NCBI GenBank assembly: GCA_003427395.1
Contig: BFEA01000024.1
Location: 4,831,371 to 4,871,031, forward strand
DNA length: 39,661 nt
Direction of reading: 5' to 3'
Origin: Chara braunii
Taxonomy: Eukaryota > Streptophyta > Charophyceae > Charales > Characeae
A program made the translations under genes and the position numbers. Position 1 is the first letter of the stretch. Every line of letters starts with the position of its first letter. Shown one piece after another: positions 1 to 9,409 of the stretch. The notes under the pieces are model-generated. The model had not been told where the DNA came from. It saw only the letters and a program-made list of their open reading frames with translations, and made no database searches.

Positions 1-110
1 TTTTTTTTTTTTTTTGCATTCTCGTGAGGACACTTGTCCTCACGAGTTGTTACCTCTGGTAGAAGCTGCCAGAGGTAACTGCCAGACTCTCGTTTTTAGA
101 GGGAGCCTGG
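1..110. repeat. Poly(T) end followed by consecutive hairpins
   Basis: The window opens with 15 T. Next is a perfect hairpin at 21-46, with 12-bp arms (CTCGTGAGGACA and its complement) and a 2-nt loop. A second perfect hairpin follows at 50-78, with 10-bp arms (TTACCTCTGG) and a 9-nt loop. An imperfect third lies at about 82-110. Read on the minus strand this is a structured end running into poly(A), as in a retroposon 3' end. That reading is inference, because the element's other end was not found. Confidence 0.55.
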
Positions 111-822
111 TAATTGAGGGGTTATAAAGGAAAAGGCTAAGTACAACCTTTTCCCCGATGCATCTGCCTGAAAAAAGGGTTTAGGTACATCAAACTGAAA
201 GGGGTTATATCTTTCAAACTTTTTATCAAAAAAATAAAAGAAAAACAGATTTGGAAATGGCAAAACCTCAGCTCTCTCGTGAAATTCCGAGATAGTTGAG
301 GGAACTGCCCCCACTAAGGTTATCGCTGTCGTGAGACCACAGTTAGCCTTTGATCTTGGAGAGATCAAGGGCTTACTGTGAGCCCGCGATTTTACCTGGG
401 GGTTGGAGTGATGACCAACACTCCTCAGCCACTATAAAAAAGGTAGTTGTTCCCAACTACCACACGGAAGCACTCGTGGTGCGAGTGTGTCACAACACAC
501 TTGAGTGTCGCCGGGCTGCTGGAGGAGCTGCTGGAGGCAGCACTGAAGGAGGCTGGAGGACTATAGAAGAGCGTCGGATGAGGAGGAGGACAACCATAGC
601 CGAGGAAGGGAGCACTCCGCTCCATCATCAGGATGGTACTGGGTTTTTGGGACAGTACTTGGGACCACGATGCTGAACCGAGACTGTGCGGCAGGAACTG
701 TACTTTGGGCCTAGATTTTATTCAAGTCCAAAGCTTTATTAATTTAACGGCGGGACTTCCTCTACAGTGGCAGGCTTCAAGGTCGCGCAGAATTGGACCA
801 CGGCAGGCTGCTTCCGCACTTT
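111..822. other. No recognisable gene
   Basis: Short ORFs occur on both strands, but none shows a recognisable domain, and several start at non-ATG codons. I see no RNA gene or clear promoter here. Confidence 0.5.
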
Positions 823-823
823 T

Positions 824-1126
824 GTGGGGGTATGCTGCCGATTTTTTTTCTGCATCGACGGTGGATATTTTTGCAGCGTTACGCTGCGAGTCCGCTGACA
901 ATGAGCTGAAGGGAGGTGTTGTCCGCTTTGTGGTACGACGAGGTGTTGTCCGTTTTGCGGCAGGACAAGGTGCTGTTCATTTTGCTGCACGACGAGGTGT
1001 TGTCCATTTTGCGGTAGGACGAGGTGTTGTCCATTTTGCGACATGGCGGAATTGACGTTCTGGTGGGAATATGCTGCCAAATTTTCCCGGCGTCAACGGA
1101 GGTAATTTTTGCAGCGTTATGCTGCC
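824..1126. repeat. Five-copy 27-bp tandem repeat inside a diverged direct repeat
   Basis: Five 27-bp units run 913-939, 940-966, 967-993, 994-1020 and 1021-1047, each close to GAGGTGTTGTCCATTTTGCG plus seven bases. The period is a multiple of three, so the plus frame reads as 9-residue repeats of the type RGVVHFAVG. The array is flanked by two diverged copies of a roughly 62-bp sequence (824-888 and 1063-1126) that share TATGCTGCC near one end and TTTTTGCAGCGTTA near the other. No known protein domain is recognised, so I call it a repeat rather than a gene. Confidence 0.75.
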
Positions 1127-1511
1127 GAAATTGGGGTTCATCAGGTGGCACTAAGAGGGGAGAAGGTGCTGGTTTTCTTTTGGTGTGTCGAGGGACACGC
1201 CGTCAAAGTCGGTGAATAGGTAAATTACAGTGAGACTGTTGTGGCGGTACGACGAGCGACATCAATAGTATTGACGACAGTCTGCGTGTGGAACCACGTC
1301 TATCAAGGTGGAACAACACGCCAATTTTTATTTTGCACATGTCAGCGGCGGTGGGGCCATTTGACCTTGACCTAGTGAAACTTTGGGACCGACGGAGCGC
1401 GTGAGTGGGATTGGCGGTGCCGGTGAAGTGGGAACTTGAGTGTTCGATTTTCTTTTGAGAAGTGTGGTGAAGACTATTTTGGCAAGTGACCTCGTCAGAT
1501 GCTGGAAGGAA

Positions 1512-1763
1512 TAGTGCAGGACCACTTGGGACCATCTGGGATCAGTTGGGACCGCCTAGGACCATTTGGGGCTAGGTGGGACATGAGTGGGCGGCGCAGT
1601 GACCATTGGGAGTACGTGGCACTTGCGGTTTTGACAGTAGGGAGTGTTATTATTTTTTTTTTTGTAGAGCATAGTGCATAACAGTTTCGGTAGTTGGGGC
1701 CATCCGATGCTATAGACCGTAGTGCGGGACCACTTGGGATGACCTGGGATAAGTTGGGACCGA
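1512..1763. repeat. Short direct repeat pair, about 42 bp
   Basis: Positions 1512-1554 and 1721-1763 share a roughly 42-bp sequence containing GGACCACTTGGGA and AGTTGGGACCG with a few mismatches, 209 bp apart. Degenerate TTGGGAC and TGGGAC motifs lie between them, which suggests a decayed short tandem array. Confidence 0.6.
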
Positions 1764-3130
1764 CGCAGGACGCGGTGAATTTTTTTTTGGACGAGTGCGG
1801 CTCGCTACTCTCACACTTGAGACTCCCACGAGTGGGATTTGCGAGTCAAGAGTAAATTGGGACTAGCAGTTGACCCAAGACTTACCTCCGGACTGCGGTT
1901 TCTTCGGCGACACGTATATGTTACTTGACTTTCTTGAGTGAGCCACGACACGTTCGACACCACTTCACTCAAGGTCAATTGATTGACTCAGATTCTTTTT
2001 CACACCTGTGTGAACCCACACTTTGCTTTACCATGTTTGTTTTGAATGTTCAGAAGAAAAGGTTGAGTAACGCGTGTGTGGTCATGCATGTGGAAAGTGG
2101 GAGTATGGGTTGCTGAATTTCTTGGACCTGTGGTTGTTTGCATGTTGTGAAGGTAGGTAGAAGAATATTATAAAGGACAAGTTTGATGGTGCTTACTTGA
2201 GAAGATGAAAAATATTGTCTTCTTTTTACTTCTCACCTACCTGCGTGTCAAGAAAGTTGCATTTGTTTTGAAAAATGTTAATTTAGTATGTGCTGTAAAA
2301 TGAATTTGATTCAAAGAAAGAAGATAAGATCAAACACACTTGCTTTTTTTCCCGAGGATTTATCCTTTCTATCCCGAATGACCTTATTTACGTATACATG
2401 TCTAAATGATTCTCATTCTCTATCACCTCTGACTCTTTTTCGTCTAAATTACCTTGAGCATGAGAAAAAATGAGAATAACTGAAGGAAAAAAAAATAATT
2501 GCGGTGAACACGTTCTCTTTTTCAAAGGAAGCATCCGAGACGGGGGTTCGTTGCTTTAGGAGCCGGCCCTGTTATCGACCCAGAGCGGACCGTTCTACCG
2601 GGGGGGTATTTTGCCGATTCGGTGGAGACAACTCGACTTCTTAGATCCGAGTCTTGTGCTCGTGCGAGGAGGAGGATTACCCCAGACCACTTCCTAGAGG
2701 GAGAGATATGCAACACCTTAAGTAATGCACCTGATCAAGAATCATTCACAAAGCAGTGTGTCATCCAAGAAAACTAAGGATCTGTGAAGACGGATGTGCG
2801 GCCTAATCTTACGCCAGTGGTAGTTGGAATGAATGACTTTGGCGACGCATCTCATCAAGTCAAAACTAAGGTTATCCAACTATTTTGTCGGCTGCATTCA
2901 GGTTATTGGCGAAGCCAACTTTCAGTTGGCAGCTTAGTATAATATTTTGTTTTATCGATTGCGATTCGAAGTGGTCGAATTTTATTTTGATCTTGTGTTC
3001 ATTGGATGTACCATATAATGATTTAGATTTTTTTAGACTGGATATGTATTCCCGTCGGCTTCGATCGACTCTTTTCTATAGAACTATGTGTGGTTGTTAT
3101 AACTTTCTTTTGACGAGTATCTAAAAAGAC
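1764..3130. other. Non-coding, mostly AT-rich; no gene recognised
   Basis: Scattered short ORFs have no domain signature. A GC-richer island at about 2525-2710 contrasts with its AT-rich surroundings and may be a fragment of a mobile element, but no family was recognised. Confidence 0.45.
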
Positions 3131-3139
3131 TATGATTGA

Positions 3140-3631
3140 CTTGTGGGTTTCACGCTTGGTTGAGACTGTCCTAGTCGATCGGCGTACGCTTTGTTTTTAG
3201 GAGATCAACGTCCTAATGAACGAACATCGTTCGGGTTCAATAGGCGTTTTAATTGCTCGTACCTATACTACAGCGAGTGACCAAACGCCCTCGGCTGACC
3301 TACCTCTGCAATTGCATGTACAAGTTTTTTCACGTGGGTCAGCAGCTCGGTAGGGGTACGCCGCTAAGGGTGGTGACAACCCCTTAGGGAAGCAAGTTGT
3401 GCCCCCCGGGAACCTATCTTGTTGAAGCGGACCGCGAAATGTACAGTTGGCGTACCCGGCTAGAGTGGCGAAGGGACGACGCGACCTCACTCATCTCAGC
3501 GGTTCGCTGTGTTAATTATGCATTGTCCCTGAGTTGTCTCTTGATTTTGTTTTTGTTTAAACTTATGCGTAACATGACCTGGAGGGCTTCTGCCTCTTCG
3601 AGAGAAAAGGCGGGGGACGATGCACTAGACA
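3140..3631 (+). mobile_element. Probable 3' part of a gypsy LTR
   Basis: This stretch lies directly upstream of a tRNA-Asp type primer-binding site at 3634 and ends ...AGACA two bases before it, where an LTR should end (in CA). It includes a small hairpin (arms 3364-3370 and 3381-3387, CTAAGGG). A diverged copy is recognisable on the opposite strand at about 6440-6990: matching blocks include GTCCTAGTCGA (3169), AACGCCCTCG (3285) and TGACAAC (3374). The left LTR boundary was not found. Confidence 0.5.
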
Positions 3632-3633
3632 GG

Positions 3634-3646
3634 TGGCGCCGTTGCC
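3634..3646 (+). other. Primer-binding site, tRNA-Asp type
   Basis: TGGCGCCGTTGCC matches, over 13 bases, the complement of the plant tRNA-Asp 3' end used as primer by Tat/Athila-like gypsy elements. It lies 327 bp upstream of a gag-like ATG at 3973, the expected layout. Confidence 0.7.
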
Positions 3647-3972
3647 TAGGATAACGGCAAACTACCGTTGTCCCTGGTGGAACGACACTCAAATATTTTT
3701 ATTGAGTTATTTTGATTTCAAACGAGCATCTCTTGAAAATAGGCATAACGACGCACTGTTGTGAAAGATACTTTTAAAAAGTAGATGCATCTTCTCTTAT
3801 CAATGTTATTTCCTTAGAAGGCAAGGTATGATCTGATCGTCTTCCGCTTACCTCGACGGAATAGTAGGAAAATCTTATATTATTTAGATGTTAACGATGA
3901 TAGACTTTATAAGTCATTTTGACTTCTTACCTTTATGCCTTATTGCTTGCAGGTTAATCCTCTCATAGCGAG

Positions 3973-4945
3973 ATGGCGGATGGTAGCAAGCCGAATGACG
4001 GTCTTTCGCACAAAATAGAGAAATTGATCGAGATGCTTGGAGACAAGATCGAGAAAACAGCTATAGCTTCTAAGATCGACATTCCGGTTTTTAACGGGTA
4101 TAATGTTTTGAAATTTCTTTTAGCATATGAACAATCATTGGTTGTTGCTCATGAGTGGGATGAGCGGACAATGCATAAGAGGGTGATGGCATTGATACAT
4201 ATAGATGTGCGAGATGACGTAGCGAAGTTGGTTTCTGCAGCTTAAAGTTTGAGTGATTTCGATCAGGCAATGTTCGATACATTCCAACTTGGTAATGAAA
4301 CTTTAACTCTTGACGATCTTCGGAAAGTATGTCGGAACAAGTTTCCTACGTTCGGAAAGTTCTTTGTTGTGTTTGAGCGAGTGGGCCCGTCTTGTTCCGG
4401 ACCTCTCAGAAATTGATAAGAGTATTATATTTTTTGCAAACTTTTCTGAGGTAGAAATACGATTTTTATTGAAAGGTGTCAGATTTTCTTTTGTCTGGCA
4501 GAATATTCGCGAGAATGCCTTGAACGATGGTTTTGATCAAGTTCTTCATCCGGATTTGAAAAACATGCATCGGTAATTAGTCTCTAATAGCAGTTCATAC
4601 CAGCATGATGGACGTATTTTGAAAGAACTTTCAGAGGTTAAAGAATATTTGAAAGCCATGACAGAAAACAATTTCGAAACGACAGTCGTTGTCCGGTTGT
4701 CGAAGGAATGTAATGAAATGAGGCGGAAGGGTACGGTTTACTCTTCAGTCATAAAAGTAAGGAATAGATGAGAAGAGGTTTACCTTAATCCTCGGGACGT
4801 ATAAAAAGTCGCTAACGTTGATTATGCGGCCAATGACAATTATGGTCATCGTCACTCTCGACGAGCTGGGAATTGGTGGAAGAAAGTGAGGTGTCATTGT
4901 TGTGGTTTGATAGGACACACCCCACGTTATTGCCCATCTCGATAG
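3973..4945 (+). pseudogene. gag: Decayed gypsy gag, with CCHC zinc knuckle
   Basis: Gag packages retrotransposon RNA in virus-like particles. From ATG 3973 the frame gives an acidic/basic helical start and then a capsid-like segment (IDIPVFNGYNVLKFLLAYEQ). It is interrupted by TAA at 4243-4245. Coding similarity continues in that frame to about 4350, then moves to another frame (WARLVPDLSEIDKSIIFFA) up to TAA at 4574. Beyond it the same frame runs through further stops to a retroviral-type knuckle at 4892-4933 (C-x2-C-x4-H-x4-C, CHCCGLIGHTPRYC), ending at TAG 4943. Order and spacing fit a Ty3/gypsy gag of about 320 residues. No protease or RT follows, so the element is gutted. Confidence 0.75.
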
Positions 4946-5094
4946 AGGAATGATGTGAAAAAGTAATTAGCGAGACGCATCCAAGCGCGAAGTAAGGAGA
5001 GGTTTTGGCAGATTTATAAGTAAGCCATTGGTTGTTGGAATAAAAGGGTGTTCAATATTTGATTTTGGTAAATTGTGGTGGATTTGGTATTATC

Positions 5095-5600
5095 GCTGCC
5101 GACATTTTCTCTTTGGAGTTGTCATTCCTCAAACATTGACTGAATGTATAATAGACATATGTTTATTTCTCAGTCATGATTGGATGTATGATGCAAAAGT
5201 GTGCAGTCATTTCCTAGGTAAGCCTGGATGTATGATGCACTTGAGTTGTCCATTCCCTGACTAGAGTTGAATGTATGGTGGGGCCTATGTACTAATTTTC
5301 CAATTTATCTAGATGTATGGATTTCAGGTTAAACCCACATTTCTCAACAAAGGTCGGAAGTATGGTGTATGCTCGAGTTGTCCATTCCCTGGCTTGAGTT
5401 GAATGTATAGAGGGGCCTATGTATCTATTTCCCAGTTGTACTGGATGTATGAATTTAAGGTTAATCCCTTATTTCTCGACACAGGTCGGATGTATGGTGC
5501 ACGATTGAGTTGTCCATTCCCTGACTTGAATTGGATGTATGGTGTCCGACCTATGTAGCTATTTCCCAGTTTGGATTCCCATTCCCGAAGCTAACCATAT
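5095..5600. repeat. Nested tandem repeat: 44-bp monomer, 132-bp higher-order unit
   Basis: ATGTAT (in GGATGTATG or similar) recurs at 5144, 5184, 5228, 5271, 5313, 5403, 5445, 5490 and 5535, with a one-base variant at 5358, so spacing is 40-45 bp. The stretch GAGTTGTCCATTCCCTG recurs at 5243, 5375 and 5507, exactly 132 bp apart, so three 44-bp monomers form a higher-order unit. A more diverged copy begins about 5116, and a stray monomer lies at 5649. No protein is supported. Confidence 0.85.
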
Positions 5601-5659
5601 ATATGATATTTAGATATGACATATTTTTGTTTCTCAGCTTAAATCCGAATGTATGAATT

Positions 5660-6430
5660 TTGTCAGACCTTTTAGAAGAAAATGCTGCTTAAGGTGACAC
5701 TGAGAGTAACTACAGGTCAATATCTTGAGTATTTGGCAAGACAAGGATACGGACTTTTAAAATAATGGTTTCTCTCTGAATGGTTCGTTCAGACTACGTC
5801 TGAACAACACCAATAAGTTGATACATTTAGAAGACTTGTTAGGGGTTATTCCTGACTCACTTGAGTTCTACTCAGGTGCAACACAGGTATCGACCGAATG
5901 AATTTCGTTTTGGATTTAGTCGTAGGGCTTCTGATAACAGTCAGAGAGACAAAAACATTTTTGAGTGGCCGCCAGTGGGATGATGCTAGGACCATTCAAA
6001 AAAGATCCTCGTGTAAGTTTCAGGGGAAAAAAGTATAGCTCACGATTCAAGTTTCGATGGTATTGAAAAGTAAGGTTTTGCTGGATTGATGAAGAGTGTC
6101 GGCTTAGTTCCGGACGATTGCTTGAATTGTTATGTATTGTGGTTGTTGCTTTTACATGGCAATTTCATTAGAATCCTGATTTTTATTTTTGATGATCAAT
6201 AACGTGGAAGTCATTCAATGGGGTCCGGGAATGCTATTCGAGCAGAAACCTTACAAAGGTATCTGCTCGGGTTTTTCAATGTCACAAGTTGTTCGACCTT
6301 TTCGTTAAATTGAGGGACTTGATGAGACTGACGTCTGCCAGAAGTTTATTCGGACTAGCCTATAGCTTTTTTTGAACATTAGTCCGGACACATGTGGCGT
6401 CCGGAAATAATAGCGGTAGTCGACAGTTTT
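5660..6430. other. Non-coding, no feature recognised
   Basis: AT-rich sequence between the tandem repeat and the inverted LTR-like block. It may be the gutted interior of the 3.1-kb retroelement, but no pol motif is visible in any frame. Confidence 0.4.
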
Positions 6431-6439
6431 TGCCAAGGC

Positions 6440-6990
6440 CGCAGGGGCACGCGGACATGGAAATGGTAAAACTAAACCTATCCTGCTTAAAATCATGACG
6501 TGTGGCTGTTAAGTTGCGCGATTCAGGACTAGAAAAACAAAAAATTAGTCGCACTGTCGAGCACATCGGTCCAGCACCGCACAAGCTGAGCGGGACCCTC
6601 CCAGTTGCGTGACGCAGCAGTTGGTCTGATCCTCGTCTTAATGCACATGGAGCTTCCGCAAGCCGCTTCGCCAAGTGTGTTAGTCACACCGGTAGCGAGC
6701 CCCTACGACAGGATAGGGCCTACGTGAGGCACGACATAGCTCCACTTTACGAGAGTTGTCATCTCCCTTCGGTGGGCGTATCCCCGTTGAGCTACCAGTC
6801 CACAGTACGAAAGTTAATCAGCTGCAATCGAAGAGGTGGACCAGTCGAGGGCGTTTCTCGTTCGCTATAGCATAGGCGGTACACGCGGTCTTACACCTCT
6901 ATCAGACCCGCACGCAAACCGACGCCTTGGGGGGGCTGAGGTCCCAAGCGCGAATCGTCGTCGGTCGACTAGGACATATCCCACACACCA
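6440..6990 (-). mobile_element. LTR-like block, inverted relative to 3.1-3.6 kb
   Basis: The reverse complement resembles the LTR-like sequence at 3140-3631 in the same block order (GTCCTAGTCGA, then AACGCCCTCG, then TGACAACTC, then an ACTAATTTTTT-like tract). It could be a solo LTR or one end of a second, oppositely oriented copy. Divergence is substantial and no target-site duplication was found. Confidence 0.45.
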
Positions 6991-6999
6991 CATGTACAC

Positions 7000-7900
7000 C
7001 AATATAAAGACATAAATCTTAAAACACGCACCTACACATATATATACAGAACAACACGGTGTTAGGCGGCCACAAGGGATGGGCCGCCTGAAATCCGCGG
7101 CTTTAGGACTTAGGCATAAAAACAAGTCCGTGTTTTGACAGTACTCTGGTATGACCACGCAGCAAAAATTAGGGGACCTCAGGGCACCCCTGATTTTGGG
7201 CGCACTGAACCTTACGAGTAACCCTCAAAGATGGCGGAATGGGTAGCCGCTCTCGGCATATCTAGGGGCCGTCATTTCAGCCCGTTCCGAGGCTAGGCCT
7301 GGAATGGGCGGCCGCAAGAGGGCATCGCGGGGACCAACCCCGCCGCGACGTTTTTTGCAGCATATGATCGGGGTCAAAATTGCGCCTCGAATTTTTGCCA
7401 TTTTTGGTACCTAAATTAAAGATGGGAGAAAAGATTGAGAACAGTAGGAGGGACGAGAAAAACGTAATATTCCTTAATTTCCTTATTTTTTCGCAGCATT
7501 TAAATAGTGGGAAAAATACCCCGTTATTTTATGTTTTCCGGCAATGGAATCGAAAACAAAGAAAAAAATTAAAAATGATAAAGGACAAATGAAACAAAGA
7601 ATTTCAACAATTTAATTAAGACCCTCTCGAAATTTATTTTTGATAAGTTTACGGTTATTTTACTGTTTCGAGTAATACAATGAAGGAAAGGGGGGAATGA
7701 TTAAGAATGAAGGAACGAACAGGGACTATTGATTATTCGATGCCTGGCCTGATTTTTCTTGGATTAACCGTCGTCAGCTCAGAACCCTGATTTGATCAAA
7801 TTCTCTGGACTTAAGCCTTTTTTTACTATCCCCTGAGGATCGAGGTTTTCCGTGTCGCCTTCTCGACTCATCTGATTACTAACCTCACTGAGTCAGTCCG
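7000..7900. other. Non-coding, GC-rich then AT-rich
   Basis: A GC-rich part (about 7060-7350) passes abruptly into an AT-rich part (7380-7700). No ORF with a recognisable domain was seen. Confidence 0.4.
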
Positions 7901-8075
7901 TAGTCGCCTGGATGGCGTGGGATGGTGCTACCATGGACCGACAGTATGGTATTTGGCTCGGTACGGATACGTGGTTCGGTATTGTTACGGCGTGGTTGCA
8001 CCCTACGGTATGCGACGGGCTGCTGGTTCGATATGAGTTCGAGGTCGGTTGTTTCGGGCGTTCAGGTCTACAGCC

Positions 8076-8201
8076 ACTGCAGCGGTATATTTTTTTCAGG
8101 TTCGAAACCGTTGCGGTGATCTATTTTCGGGTCCGAGGCCTGTACGGTATATTATTCCAGCCTGGGAACCGCTGGGACAATTTATTTCAGGTTCGGTTTG
8201 G
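8076..8201. repeat. Four-copy tandem repeat, about 30 bp
   Basis: CAGGTTCG-like motifs recur at 8097, 8128, 8158 and 8188 (spacing 31, 30, 30). Each is preceded by a TATTTATTT-like stretch and followed by AACC, GGCC or TTGG. The near-30-bp period gives 10-residue repeats in one plus frame. Upstream sequence (7930-8040) has similar GGTTCGGTA-like motifs that may be older copies. Confidence 0.6.
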
Positions 8202-8606
8202 GATCGGCAACGACACGGTGTGAGCCACGGCAACCCGAGCGACTATAGGAGGTTCGTCGTGTGTATTTTCTAGGCTCGGTGGAATCCGAACTGGCTTGAG
8301 GCTGGTATGGAGTGGCAAAGTTGGCCAGAGAACAGGGCGACACATTCTTGACATTGGTACTGCAATAGTCTGATGGGATCCGCGGCGTACTGATTCGGCT
8401 CGACTGCGGCACTTGATCAGCATTCGGCTCTCTAATTGGGGAGCTAGGTACGATCCGAGATGACCCATGCGATGGTTTGAGCGCAGTATTCTGTGGCGGG
8501 CCCTAATTCACGGATTTGACCATTGTTACGGGTCTGGTACGGCAAGCGGTGAAATGGCTATGCTGGGTCACCGGTCTCGCAGTGAGTCTGGGGTATCTTG
8601 GTCCCC

Positions 8607-8776
8607 CTGCTGGGGTTGATTGCTCAGGCCATCTGCGGATCTGATGCTATGCCTACTGCGTCCCTGAGTGAGCTGTCTCTTATACACATCTAGATGTGTA
8701 TAAGAGACAGCTGCTGGGGTTGATTGCTCAGGCCATCTGCGGATCTGATGCTATGCCTACTGCGTCCCTGAGTGAG
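8607..8776. repeat. Perfect 66-bp duplication flanking an adapter sequence
   Basis: Positions 8607-8672 and 8711-8776 are identical 66-bp direct repeats. They are separated only by the 38-bp transposase-adapter palindrome at 8673-8710. The duplication is therefore best read as an assembly product, not biology. Confidence 0.93.
8673..8710. other. Nextera mate-pair junction adapter (artefact)
   Basis: The 38 bp are CTGTCTCTTATACACATCT joined to its exact reverse complement, that is, two Tn5 mosaic ends head to head. This is the junction adapter left by circularisation in Nextera mate-pair libraries. It is not part of the genome, and ORFs crossing it are not meaningful. Confidence 0.97.
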
Positions 8777-9057
8777 AACCCCGAAGCATGGGCATTTCGG
8801 CACTGGTGCGGACCAAATTTTTGCCTTATCAACCCGTGTTCCTGCAATCGCAGACCCGAGCGTGTAGTCTGAGGCAGCAAAAAGCCGGTGTACCTGGGTC
8901 ACATCGTAGGGAGATACAGGCGGGGACAGTGGTCCGAATACACGGTGGGCTCAACTCGCCAAACGGTTAAAGGAAGCGGGGCGGGAGCCACGAATCGAGA
9001 CGAGAAGGAAGTACTGGGTCGGGGAACGGAGGATATAGGAGTGGGACCAGGCATTTC

Positions 9058-9407
9058 GGGGATCGCATGCCAGGTGTACCCAGCGATCCCCTGACTCGAG
9101 CTGCAGTGAGCCGGGAGGAGTACGGCGCGAGGTAATACCAGGAGAGGCAAGGCGGGCGAGCAAGGCGAAAACGCAGCAGACATTGGCGAAAGTTAGTTGG
9201 GGGGAGGAGCGTACAAGGCATGCTCGCTACACGAGAGCTGTGGTTTAGGGGTGAAGTACATGACGAATATACTTACACAAGAGGAGCCGATGTGCACTGC
9301 TCTGACGTGCTGATCAGGTTACGAGGCTACTTGACTGTTTACGGAGGCTTCCGTAAGCGTGCCAGGTGTACCTGAAATCGCACTGAAAGTGAGCTGGAGC
9401 ACGCCCG
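9058..9407. repeat. Direct repeat pair and a hairpin
   Basis: TGCCAGGTGTACC starts at 9068 and at 9360, and the following roughly 35 bases are also similar (GCTGxAG, GCC). The first copy lies in a hairpin with perfect 9-bp arms GGGGATCGC (9058-9066) and GCGATCCCC (9083-9091); the second copy lacks it. Confidence 0.5.
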
Positions 9408-9409
9408 TT

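Noticed and set aside
913-1047. CRISPR array
   Set aside because: The 27-bp units are contiguous with no unique spacers, and the setting is eukaryotic.
7232-7290. tRNA-like start: TGGCGGAATGGGTAGCCGC resembles tRNA A-box and D-arm
   Set aside because: No matching T-arm (GGTTCGA) at the right spacing and no acceptor stem could be paired, so no tRNA is called.
8888-9094. ORF with YLGHIVG, resembling a gypsy RT motif
   Set aside because: Residues on both sides do not fit RT and no other RT motif is nearby in any frame. A seven-residue match is weak.
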